NCBI GenBank assembly: GCA_030598625.1
Contig: JAUVPO010000024.1
Span: forward strand, 1 to 13,046
DNA from: Deferribacteres bacterium
GTDB taxonomy: Bacteria > Nitrospirota > Thermodesulfovibrionia > UBA6902
Reading direction: 5' to 3'
Length of the DNA: 13,046 bases
The stretch's first letter is position 1, and every line of letters begins with the position of its first letter. Made by a program: the position numbers and the translations under genes. Below are positions 1-7,237 of the stretch, in pieces. The notes below the pieces were generated by a model. That model had not been told where the DNA came from. It made no database searches and saw only the letters and a program-made list of their open reading frames with translations.

Positions 1-1169
<1,169 letters not shown>

Positions 1170-1219
1170 AAGTAAGTTACAGATTTAAAATCAAAATTCA
1201 AGATTAATAAGGATTTCAG

Positions 1220-1630
1220 ATGGCAGAAAAGCTTACATTAGACATTGTTACACCTTACGGTCACGTATTCACCGATGAAGTTGATGAAATAGTTGCTTCA
1301 GGAAGTGAGGGTGAGTTCGGCGTATTACCCGACCATGTCCAGTTTCTTACAACAATGAAAATAGGGATGCTCACCTATAAAAAGGGAGCTGAGTCCGGTC
1401 ATTTTTTCGTTAACTGGGGGTATGCTGAAGTTGGTCCGGATAAAGTAACTATTCTTGCCGACAGCGCAGAAAAACTCGAAGAGATTGATGTTGAAAGGGC
1501 TAAGGAAGCCATGAAACGCGCCGAGGAGCGGCTTAAGAAGGCCGCAGAGATTGATGAAGCGCGTGCTACGGCATCAATTGAACGCGCCCTTATGAGGGTC
1601 CAGATAGCGGGGAAAAAGCAGGCGAGGTAG
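1220..1630 (+). CDS. atpC: F1F0 ATP synthase subunit epsilon
   Basis: Epsilon subunit of the F1 central stalk, which couples rotation to catalysis and can inhibit ATP hydrolysis through its C-terminal helices. It is 136 residues, the usual length. The N-terminal beta-sandwich (about 1-85) carries the typical LTLDIVTPYG start and the GSEGEFGVLPDH segment. The rest (about 88-136) is a charged, Ala/Glu/Arg-rich helical hairpin. The ATG at 1220 is preceded by AAGGA at 1209-1213, a good ribosome binding site 6 bases away. It follows atpD by 50 bp and is the last gene of the operon, because a strong terminator follows at 1657-1696. Identification rests on sequence pattern plus position after atpD. 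Confidence 0.97.
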   Translation: MAEKLTLDIVTPYGHVFTDEVDEIVASGSEGEFGVLPDHVQFLTTMKIGMLTYKKGAESGHFFVNWGYAEVGPDKVTILADSAEKLEEIDVERAKEAMKRAEERLKKAAEIDEARATASIERALMRVQIAGKKQAR

Positions 1631-1656
1631 TTAATACAAAGATTCAAAATTAATGA

Positions 1657-1696
1657 TGCACGATACATGATTTTAGTCTGTATCGTGTATTTTTTT
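1657..1696 (+). terminator. Rho-independent terminator of the atp operon
   Basis: An 11-bp stem, TGCACGATACA (1657-1667) against TGTATCGTGTA (1679-1689) with one G-T pair, is followed directly by seven Ts (1690-1696). It lies 26 bp after the atpC stop and separates the atp operon from the next gene. Confidence 0.9.
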
Positions 1697-1724
1697 GTTT
1701 TAGACATAAGGGTGAAACATTATC

Positions 1725-1733
1725 TGTTATAAT
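1725..1733 (+). promoter_or_regulatory. Extended -10 promoter for the HAD phosphatase gene
   Basis: TGTTATAAT is a perfect extended -10 (TGnTATAAT). No good -35 is visible at 16-18 bp, which is common for extended -10 promoters. Transcription would begin near 1740, only about 5 bases before the ATG at 1745, so the mRNA would be almost leaderless. The same 9-mer occurs at 3270 and 8603. Confidence 0.55.
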
Positions 1734-1744
1734 GTCTAACTGTC

Positions 1745-2398
1745 ATGCTTAAACTATTAATATTCGACCTGGATGGAACGCTGGCGGATACAAGCCGTGA
1801 TATCACGGATGCGCTCAATTATTCTTTGCAGCCCTTCGGGGTGCGGGAATATTCCGTTGAAGAGACCAAGTTAATGGTTGGGTCAGGAATATCAGAGCTG
1901 ATAAAAGCTCTGGTTCCGCCTCAGCCAAGCCCTGAGGCTAATGCAGAGGCAAGAGAAACAGTGATTAACCGCTTTCTGTATTATTACGACAATCATCTTA
2001 CGGTACACACCGTATTATACCCACATGTTAAAGAAACGCTTGCTAATCTGCATGGATACAAAAAGACCGTGCTTTCTAATAAGAGAGAAAAGTATTCAAA
2101 TGATATTTTAGAGGAGTTAAGTATTCTTGAAAACTTCGACCTCGTCTGGGGCAGCGACAGCGTACGCGAAAAAAAGCCTTCTCCCGTGCCTGTCTTCGAC
2201 CTTATAGATAAGTTTAATGTTGTAAAAAAAGAAACCGCTATTATCGGTGACAGCAACTATGATGTAGATGCCGGCAAGGCTGCGGGAATAAAAGTTATCG
2301 GCGTTAGTTACGGGTTTCGAACAAGAAATTATCTGGAAGGATCTGATGTTATTATTGACAGCTTTAATGAGCTGATAGATGTAATTCCGGAACTTTGA
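1745..2398 (+). CDS. HAD-superfamily phosphatase, phosphoglycolate phosphatase-like
   Basis: A 217-residue haloacid-dehalogenase-type phosphatase, probably cytoplasmic. Motif I is FDLDGT with the nucleophile D8 and acid D10, motif II is the Ser in VLSNK (S111), motif III is a Lys in REKKPSP (143/144), and motif IV is IIGDSNYDVDAG (D169, D173). The helical cap lies between residues 15 and 90, as in the Gph/PGP group. Length and motif spacing fit phosphoglycolate phosphatase, which removes 2-phosphoglycolate formed in DNA repair, but PpaX, nucleotidase and other HAD substrates cannot be excluded. No Shine-Dalgarno sequence precedes the ATG, and a candidate promoter places the mRNA start about 5 bases upstream. 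A methyltransferase gene follows after 19 bp, so the two are probably co-transcribed. Confidence 0.88.
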   Translation: MLKLLIFDLDGTLADTSRDITDALNYSLQPFGVREYSVEETKLMVGSGISELIKALVPPQPSPEANAEARETVINRFLYYYDNHLTVHTVLYPHVKETLANLHGYKKTVLSNKREKYSNDILEELSILENFDLVWGSDSVREKKPSPVPVFDLIDKFNVVKKETAIIGDSNYDVDAGKAAGIKVIGVSYGFRTRNYLEGSDVIIDSFNELIDVIPEL

Positions 2399-2417
2399 CA
2401 TTTAACTTTTAAAGATA

Positions 2418-3155
2418 ATGAAAACCGATTTGAAACCAGGTCCCGGCGAGACCCTCGACAGCATTAAAGATATAAAGCTGTTTCAGGCAAAAAACGGCTA
2501 CCGATTCAGCGTAGACGCCCTTTTACTTGAAAACTTTATTTCTGCGAAGCGCCTTGAAAAGGGTCTTGAACTGGGAACAGGGTCGGGTATAATCTCTATC
2601 CTGCTTTCAAAGAGAATAAAAAAAGCAAAAATATTCGCAGTTGAAATCCAGAAACCCCTTGCCGGGCGCGCAAAGAGAAACGTAATCCTGAACGGACTCG
2701 AAGGCAAGATCGAGATTCTATCAAAGGACATAAAGGAGCTCAGGAAGGCTTTCCCGACTAATGAATTTGATTTCGTATTTTCAAACCCCCCTTTCAGAAA
2801 ACCAGGTACAGGACGCCTGAGCATTTTTGAAGAACGGGCTATAGCAAGGCATGAAATTGAGATAACTCTCCCGGAATTAATTAAGACAGCTTCTTATTTA
2901 CTTAAACACACAGGCAAGTTTTATTTAATTTATCACCCCTTCAGGTTGACCGAACTTATAGAAGCGCTGAGAAAATCACGGCTTGAACCCAAGAGCATGA
3001 GATTTGTACATTCAAGAATAGGAGAAGAAGCTAAAATGGTATTAATTGAAGCAGTAAAGGGCTCAGGTACATGGCTTAAGATCGCCTCGCCTTTATATAT
3101 CTACGAAAAAGGCAATAACTATACCCCGGAAATGAAAAGTATTATCCAGGAATAA
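2418..3155 (+). CDS. SAM-dependent methyltransferase, TrmN6/YfiC-like (tRNA1(Val) A37 N6-methyltransferase family)
   Basis: A 245-residue class I, SAM-dependent methyltransferase. The N-terminal GETLDSI...NGYRFSVDALLLENF pattern is typical of the TrmN6 (YfiC) group, which methylates N6 of A37 in tRNA1(Val). The SAM-binding motif I is LELGTGSG (50-57). The catalytic motif of N6-adenine methyltransferases, NPPF, is at 123-126 within VFSNPPFRKPG. A second half of alternating strands and helices completes the fold. There is only a weak ribosome binding site (TAAAG), and it sits 19 bp behind the phosphatase gene, so it probably depends on the upstream promoter. The family is clear. The exact target is inferred, since related enzymes modify rRNA or the release-factor Gln. 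A tRNA-Val gene lies elsewhere in the window, which is coincidental. Confidence 0.85.
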   Translation: MKTDLKPGPGETLDSIKDIKLFQAKNGYRFSVDALLLENFISAKRLEKGLELGTGSGIISILLSKRIKKAKIFAVEIQKPLAGRAKRNVILNGLEGKIEILSKDIKELRKAFPTNEFDFVFSNPPFRKPGTGRLSIFEERAIARHEIEITLPELIKTASYLLKHTGKFYLIYHPFRLTELIEALRKSRLEPKSMRFVHSRIGEEAKMVLIEAVKGSGTWLKIASPLYIYEKGNNYTPEMKSIIQE

Positions 3156-3219
3156 CGTCAAATTTCACAGAAAATATAATTTATTTGATACAAATAGTTT
3201 GACGCCAATGTAATGTTAT

Positions 3220-3246
3220 TTGACATTTCTCAATTAACTGTAAAAT
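3220..3246 (+). promoter_or_regulatory. Possible upstream tandem promoter
   Basis: TTGACA at 3220-3225 is followed after 15 bp by TAAAAT at 3241-3246. The spacer is short, so this would be weak. The element may instead be part of a TTTGACA-like repeat series with copies starting at 3198, 3219 and 3249 (the last CTTGACA). Confidence 0.3.
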
Positions 3247-3249
3247 ATC

Positions 3250-3278
3250 TTGACATTTGTATTGAGTGATGTTATAAT
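3250..3278 (+). promoter_or_regulatory. Perfect consensus sigma-70 promoter
   Basis: TTGACA (3250-3255), a 17-bp spacer, and TATAAT (3273-3278), preceded by TG for an extended -10. All twelve core positions match consensus. Transcription should start near 3285. No protein gene follows; the transcript runs into a terminator at 3411-3441. Confidence 0.85.
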
Positions 3279-3284
3279 TTAAAC

Positions 3285-3441
3285 AAGTCTAATAACATTT
3301 GTAAAAAAATTCAGAATCGTCATCTAAATAATAAAATTTTATCAGTTGCACGCTGATACAAAAATTACCGGGTAAGCTTTTAAAGCAATACTCCCCCCCC
3401 CCGCGTTAATCCCCTCCCGCAAAGGGCGGGGAATTTTTTTT
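3285..3441 (+). ncRNA. Candidate small non-coding RNA (about 157 nt)
   Basis: This is the span between a perfect consensus promoter and a strong intrinsic terminator, with no convincing open reading frame. Visible structure: a hairpin TATCAG/CTGATA with a 7-nt loop (3340-3358), a small GCTT/AAGC hairpin near 3376-3386, a run of ten Cs (3393-3402), then the terminator hairpin. I do not recognise it as 6S RNA, SRP RNA, tmRNA, RNase P RNA or a common riboswitch. It could be a regulatory RNA, or a terminated leader ahead of tRNA-Ala. The start is predicted from the promoter and the end from the T-run. Confidence 0.5.
3411..3441 (+). terminator. Rho-independent terminator of the orphan transcript
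   Basis: CCCCTCCC (3411-3418) pairs with GGGCGGGG (3424-3431) around a GCAAA loop with one T-C mismatch. AA and eight Ts (3434-3441) follow. A shorter perfect stem, CCCGC/GCGGG, is an alternative fold in the same place. Confidence 0.88.
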
Positions 3442-3487
3442 ACAGCCGGGCCATGAGGTCTTTTTATCATGTTAATTAGCATACAGG

Positions 3488-3517
3488 TTGAAAAAGTATG
3501 TCACTCTTCATTAAACT
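3488..3517 (+). promoter_or_regulatory. Probable promoter for tRNA-Ala
   Basis: TTGAAA (3488-3493), then TTAAAC at 17 bp or TAAACT at 18 bp spacing (3511-3517). This gives a start near 3525, about 25 bases ahead of the tRNA, and it lies downstream of the terminator at 3411-3441, so the tRNA would need its own promoter here. Confidence 0.4.
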
Positions 3518-3549
3518 TAATAGTTGAGATTTTTGCATATTGTCTGCCC

Positions 3550-3625
<76 letters not shown>

Positions 3626-3636
3626 TGCTAACGGCA

Positions 3637-3669
3637 GGGACTTAGCCAACTGAGCTAAGCCCTTTTTTT
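3637..3669 (+). terminator. Rho-independent terminator of tRNA-Ala, built from an inverted D-arm sequence
   Basis: GGGaCTTAG (3637-3645) pairs with CTAAGCCC (3655-3662), with a bulged A, and seven Ts follow (3663-3669). It starts 11 bases after the tRNA CCA. Its loop side contains CCAACTGAGCTA (3646-3657), the exact reverse complement of the D-arm TAGCTCAGTTGG of the tRNA just upstream. Confidence 0.85.
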
Positions 3670-3689
3670 ATCATGTCTTAAAGTTCATA

Positions 3690-4037
3690 TTATTCAACCA
3701 ACTTGAGTTTAAGGAGTTTTTTTGCAAGCTGATAAATATCTTTCTTGTGACCTTCCTTTCGGATACCAACGGCAACAATCACTACCACGACCTGTTTCCT
3801 TACGATTTTATATATAATTCTGTATCGCTGTCCAGCGGCTCTTATACTTCTAAATCCTGACAATTCAGCAACAAGAGGCTTCCCCTGCTTGTCAGGGTCT
3901 TCAGCAAGCCAGTCTATAACCTCCGCTATCTTTCCCCTGATTCTTGCATCTGATATGCCTTTGATCATTTTCAGGGCAGTGGGGGTGATGACAATCTTCC
4001 AGTTTATATGCCTATTTCTTTTTTCGCCTTGTCCCAC
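3690..4037 (-). CDS. RelE/ParE-family toxin of a type II toxin-antitoxin system
   Basis: A 115-residue basic protein of the RelE/ParE fold; RelE-type members cut mRNA at the ribosome. Visible signatures are the N-terminal strand NWKIVITPTALK, a helical region ending WLAEDPDKQGKPL, the core L-SGFRSIRAAGQRYRIIYKI with the conserved basic residues and RxIY, the strand QVVVVIVAVG, and the C-terminal IRKEGHKKDIYQLAKKL. The start is GTG at 4037, which overlaps the antitoxin gene by 34 bp and lacks a good ribosome binding site, suggesting translation coupled to the antitoxin. The first ten or so residues are unusual for the family, so the true start could be slightly later. Whether it acts on mRNA (RelE) or gyrase (ParE) cannot be decided from sequence alone, though the GxRKEG...IY ending favours the RelE side. 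Confidence 0.88.
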   Translation of the reverse strand: MGQGEKRNRHINWKIVITPTALKMIKGISDARIRGKIAEVIDWLAEDPDKQGKPLVAELSGFRSIRAAGQRYRIIYKIVRKQVVVVIVAVGIRKEGHKKDIYQLAKKLLKLKLVE

Positions 4038-4279
4038 GGAATTAGTTTCTCTGCCTCCATTTCCCTGATACTTTTACTGAGCGCCTTTGTCAGGTCTTTG
4101 TCACTCAGCACTTCCAGTGTCTCCATGACCGCCTCATACAGTTCCCAGGGCATCACTGCCAGAACAGGCTTTCCCCGCCGGGTTACAGCAACTACATCGG
4201 GCTCTCCATCATGCTCAAGCTCCTCCGGCAGGGCAGTAAGCTTTTTGCGTGCTTCTATGATTGGCATGGTTCTTGGCAT
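4004..4279 (-). CDS. Phd/YefM-family antitoxin
   Basis: A 91-residue antitoxin, first gene of the toxin-antitoxin operon. The N-terminal half, with IIEARKKLTALPEEL...VVAVTRRGKPVLAVMPWELYEAVMETLEVL, is the typical Phd/YefM DNA-binding fold. The C-terminal tail (about 60-91), rich in Lys, Glu and Ser, should be the part that wraps the toxin. I start it at the ATG at 4277-4279, which has AAAGGAGGTG about 7 bases upstream. The frame stays open to a TTG at 4336, but that stretch contains the promoter and operator. It is expected to neutralise the toxin encoded immediately downstream and to repress the operon by binding the inverted repeat at 4305-4330. Confidence 0.92.
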   Translation of the reverse strand: MPRTMPIIEARKKLTALPEELEHDGEPDVVAVTRRGKPVLAVMPWELYEAVMETLEVLSDKDLTKALSKSIREMEAEKLIPWDKAKKEIGI

Positions 4280-4304
4280 AAACAGCACCTCCTTTGTGTA
4301 CCTA

Positions 4305-4330
4305 TTAGAGTACGCTACAGCGTACTCTAA
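4305..4330. promoter_or_regulatory. Operator of the toxin-antitoxin operon: perfect 11-bp inverted repeat
   Basis: TTAGAGTACGC (4305-4315) and GCGTACTCTAA (4320-4330) are exact reverse complements with a 4-bp spacer. The palindrome lies 25 bp upstream of the antitoxin start and covers the spacer and -10 of the probable promoter, the expected layout for autorepression by an antitoxin or toxin-antitoxin complex. Confidence 0.75.
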
Positions 4331-4336
4331 AGTCAA
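4307..4336 (-). promoter_or_regulatory. Probable promoter of the toxin-antitoxin operon
   Basis: On the minus strand TTGACT (4331-4336) is followed after 18 bp by TACTCT (4307-4312). The operator palindrome fills the region between and overlaps the -10. The -35 is strong, the -10 only fair. Confidence 0.5.
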
Positions 4337-4375
4337 GGACCCCCCTGGCCTATCGAGGTTAAACGCCGGGCCGTT

Positions 4376-4401
4376 GTAGGGGCGAATCCGTGTGTTTGCC
4401 C
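4376..4401. repeat. Small hairpin element of the GTAGGGGCG...TTTGCCC type
   Basis: GGGCGAA pairs with TTTGCCC around an 8-nt loop, with one G-T. The GTAGGGGCGAA beginning resembles short dispersed hairpin repeats that I recall from many environmental bacterial genomes. Only one copy is in this window, so membership in a repeat family is inferred. The rest of 4337-4612 holds no gene. Confidence 0.35.
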
Positions 4402-4551
4402 TGGATTGTATGGTTTTTGTCTGGCAGACTTCTCACCTTTTATTTTACTGTCCGATATGTCAACTGTTTTTACCCTGTGGGAGGATGCAAGGTGTGCATA
4501 TATCAAATACAACTAAAATAATTTTAAGTATTTTAACAGGATTGTCGAAAG

Positions 4552-4557
4552 TATACT
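4552..4557 (+). promoter_or_regulatory. Possible -10 element for the chemoreceptor gene
   Basis: TATACT matches five of six -10 positions, but no good -35 is present. Transcription would start near 4564. A hairpin GGCAAT-TATTG-ATTGCC (4568-4584) would then sit at the very 5' end of the mRNA. No convincing sigma-28 or sigma-54 promoter is visible upstream of this gene. Confidence 0.3.
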
Positions 4558-4612
4558 AAAGTTCCAAGGCAATTATTGATTGCCCCTCATTTAAAACGGT
4601 TGGGATTTACAA

Positions 4613-6583
4613 ATGAAACTAAATCTTGGTTCCAAACTTCAGATAGCTTTTTTCGCAGTTGCAATAATTCCGTTCGTAGCAGTTAGCGTAATCTCACTTT
4701 CTAAATCAAGCAATGCCTTAAAATCACAATCGCTTAAGCAACTGGAAGCAATCCGTGAAATCAAGAAGGCAGAGATCGAAAAACTGTTTTCCGGCATTTT
4801 TCAAAACATAAAACTTATTTCGTCATTAGATAACGTAAAAAGCTTTTTTAATGAACTAAATAAAATAGGATTATCAGAAGGCTACAATTCCGGAGATTAT
4901 AAGAATGCAGCGCGAGAGTATGCCGGGGTTTTAAAAAGCTATGCGGAAGGCTATAATGACTTTTATTTAATTTCTAAAAAAGGTGATGTTGTTTATTCTC
5001 TTAACGGAAAATCGGATTTTGGATCAAACCTTATTACGGGCAAATATAAAAACACGGGACTGGCCAATGTATTTAAAAAAGCCTTAACCGGCAAAGTTGT
5101 CTTTGATGATATAGCGTCCTATGCTCCCTTAAATAATACTCCCGCTGCATTCGTAGCTGCGCCATTAACAGACGAATCCGGGACAACGATTGGCGTAGCG
5201 GCATTCCAACTCTCTCTGGAAATTATTAATTCCATAATGACTGAGCGTACAAGTATGGGTGAAAGCGGCGAGACTTATCTGGTAGGCATGGACAGGCTTA
5301 TGCGTTCAGATTCCCACAATGATATTCAAAACCATTCTTTAGCCGCGTCCCTTGCCCATCCAGGCACAGGAAGGGTGGATACGGATGCTTCAGCAGCAGC
5401 CCTGTCGGGTAAGAGTGGTTCGGGAATTATTACCGGTTATAATGGCCACGAAGTTCTTTCTGCATATACACCTCTGGAAATAAGCGGAGCCACGTGGGCA
5501 TTGATTGCGGAAATAAACACCGATGAAGCGTTGGCCCCTGTAAATTCTCTCCGGTGGCTTATAGTAATTATCGCTATAATAGGCAGCGCCCTCATTATTG
5601 CGGTAGCGCTGTTTATGACCCGTTTCATCATCGGGCCGATTAAAAAAATGGTCGATATCTTAAAAAATGTAGCCGGCGGTAATTTGACCAGGTCGATCGA
5701 GGTTAAGTCCAATGATGAGATTGGAATAATGGAAAATGCCATCAGGGATATGGTAAAAAAGCTAAATGAAGTTATGGGAAATGTAAAAAATGTGTCAGAG
5801 TACGTATATTCCGGAAGCCGGCAAATGAGTCGCAGTTGCCATGAGATGTCACAGGGCGCTGAGTTACAGTCTGCTTCCGCAGACGAGGTATCATCCGTAA
5901 TGGAGCAGATGGTCTCTAATATAAAGCAGAACACCGATAACGCCATCCAGACCGAAAAAATAGCAAAAAAGGTCGCTGATGATGCGCTTCAGGGCGGCCA
6001 GGCAGTAATAGAGACAGTGACTGCCATGAAGGAGATTGCCGGCAAGATATCAACAATTGAAGAAATAGCAAGACAGACAAATCTGCTGGCATTAAATGCA
6101 GCCATTGAAGCGGCCAGGGCAGGTGAACACGGTAAAGGATTTGCAGTTGTCGCAGCCGAAGTCAGGAAGCTTGCCGAGCGCAGTCAGCAGGCCGCAGGAG
6201 AAATAAGTCATCTTTCACTTACAAGCAGGGATGTAGCCGGGAAGGCAGGTGAGATGCTGAACATGCTTGTGCCGGAAATCTACCAGACATCAGGTCTGGT
6301 ACAGGAAATCAGCGCTGCCGGCAGCGAGCAAAACTCGGGAGCCGAGCAGGTAAACAGGGCTATTCAGCAGTTAAACATGGTAATACAGCAGAGTACTGCG
6401 GCAGGAGAGGAGATGTCCTCAACATCAGACGAGTTGTCCTCACAGACACAGCAGCTCCATGATACGATCGCATTCTTTAATATCGGCAACAGCAGTACAG
6501 AGAGGCAAAGTTTAGAGGAAAAAGCTGTTTCCGCAGAAAAGCACAAAATAGAAATCGAAAACATTGCATACGAAGAAGCCTGA
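4613..6583 (+). CDS. Methyl-accepting chemotaxis protein (chemoreceptor)
   Basis: A 656-residue inner-membrane chemoreceptor that senses a ligand outside the membrane and controls the CheA kinase. In order: transmembrane segment 1 at about 10-30, a large periplasmic sensor region of about 280 residues (31-313) with a Cache-like look ([14 protein letters not shown], then [20 protein letters not shown]), transmembrane segment 2 at about 314-337, a HAMP linker at about 337-389 beginning with the typical [10 protein letters not shown], and a signalling coiled coil at about 395-625. The conserved hairpin tip that contacts CheA and CheW, with [20 protein letters not shown], is at 490-509. There is no C-terminal NWETF-type pentapeptide for CheR docking. 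The ribosome binding site is weak (GGTTGGGA). No che gene is nearby, and the neighbour downstream is a convergent two-CW protein. The ligand is unknown. Confidence 0.95.
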   Translation: MKLNLGSKLQIAFFAVAIIPFVAVSVISLSKSSNALKSQSLKQLEAIREIKKAEIEKLFSGIFQNIKLISSLDNVKSFFNELNKIGLSEGYNSGDYKNAAREYAGVLKSYAEGYNDFYLISKKGDVVYSLNGKSDFGSNLITGKYKNTGLANVFKKALTGKVVFDDIASYAPLNNTPAAFVAAPLTDESGTTIGVAAFQLSLEIINSIMTERTSMGESGETYLVGMDRLMRSDSHNDIQNHSLAASLAHPGTGRVDTDASAAALSGKSGSGIITGYNGHEVLSAYTPLEISGATWALIAEINTDEALAPVNSLRWLIVIIAIIGSALIIAVALFMTRFIIGPIKKMVDILKNVAGGNLTRSIEVKSNDEIGIMENAIRDMVKKLNEVMGNVKNVSEYVYSGSRQMSRSCHEMSQGAELQSASADEVSSVMEQMVSNIKQNTDNAIQTEKIAKKVADDALQGGQAVIETVTAMKEIAGKISTIEEIARQTNLLALNAAIEAARAGEHGKGFAVVAAEVRKLAERSQQAAGEISHLSLTSRDVAGKAGEMLNMLVPEIYQTSGLVQEISAAGSEQNSGAEQVNRAIQQLNMVIQQSTAAGEEMSSTSDELSSQTQQLHDTIAFFNIGNSSTERQSLEEKAVSAEKHKIEIENIAYEEA

Positions 6584-6613
6584 AAACATCAAAGCATTTT
6601 ACAGGTGAGAGAT

Positions 6614-6643
6614 AAAAAAGGGTTATGGCATATGCCATAACCC
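6614..6643 (-). terminator. Palindromic terminator for the two-CW gene, between convergent genes
   Basis: GGGTTATGGCAT followed directly by ATGCCATAACCC (6620-6643) is a perfect 24-bp palindrome. On the minus strand it is followed by six Ts (6614-6619), a classic intrinsic terminator for 6674-6982. On the plus strand the following TGAACTTATTG is a poor T-run, so it may only partly stop chemoreceptor transcripts. Confidence 0.85.
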
Positions 6644-6673
6644 TGAACTTATTGTAATTTCAATGAGATAATT

Positions 6674-6982
6674 CTAATGAGCAGGAGCCTTGTAATGTTG
6701 ACCGGTTTTCATTAAAAGGAAATTCCCGTCTCCTTCCTCAGCCTTAACCTGCTTAAATACGTCACAAATCATACATGATACCTGCTTCATGGCAAAGTCC
6801 CCCTGGACTTTGCCGCCGCAGAATGTGCCAGCAACAGCCCAGCAAATCCGGCCGGCGTTTTTGCCGTTATTCAATCCATTAGAGGAGCTATCCGTGGCTG
6901 CCGGACAAACTCCGAGTTCTCGACTTTTGCTGCCGCCTACCTCCCTGCCGCATTTTTTGATTTCCCAGCAATTCGTTTTCAT
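6674..6982 (-). CDS. Two-CW-type cysteine-rich small protein
   Basis: A 102-residue soluble protein with seven cysteines (5, 11, 26, 47, 55, 70, 73). Two CW motifs stand out: CWEIKKCGR near the N-terminus (5-13) and GRICWAV in the middle (44-50). They are joined by GVCPAAT and followed by GTFCGGKVQGDFA and a CMIC pair. This pattern fits small 'two-CW domain' proteins that I recall from anaerobic delta-proteobacterial genomes; the function is not known to me. The cysteine set suggests metal or redox-cofactor binding, which is inference. No signal peptide is present. The ATG at 6982 has AAAGGAGG about 9 bases upstream. It converges with the chemoreceptor gene, 90 bp between stops. Closely related cysteine motifs are, to my memory, often encoded beside or fused to sensory proteins. 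Confidence 0.75.
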   Translation of the reverse strand: MKTNCWEIKKCGREVGGSKSRELGVCPAATDSSSNGLNNGKNAGRICWAVAGTFCGGKVQGDFAMKQVSCMICDVFKQVKAEEGDGNFLLMKTGQHYKAPAH

Positions 6983-7237
6983 TTTACCCTCCTCCTTTCC
7001 AAGCTTTTAAAAGTAATTATCGCAAGAACTATGCCTGTAATATAAGTTTACATAATTGTAAGATTAATAAACACTTTTTTAGAGGGTATATTTTTTATCC
7101 CTTTATAATTCATAAGATTGAGTGATTTCACGCAACTTGAAGTTGAAACTTTAATTGAAAAATGTCCACATAAAAATCCGCCACATTTGATATGCTTTTA
7201 ATGTGTAATTATCATATGGGTGAAAATCAGTATTGAT

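Noticed and set aside
4280..4336. Longer antitoxin reading frame starting from TTG at 4336
   Set aside because: The added codons coincide with the -35, the operator palindrome and the ribosome binding site, and the ATG at 4279 has an ideal ribosome binding site.
4008..4379. 123-codon open frame on the plus strand opposite the toxin-antitoxin genes
   Set aside because: Serine-rich, low-complexity translation typical of an antisense shadow; the antitoxin on the other strand has family motifs.
5437..5946. 169-codon open frame opposite the chemoreceptor
   Set aside because: Antisense shadow of the HAMP and signalling region with no recognisable motif.
7036..7061. TGTAA/TTACA half-sites near the two-CW gene
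   Set aside because: Uneven spacing in very AT-rich DNA; chance occurrence is likely.
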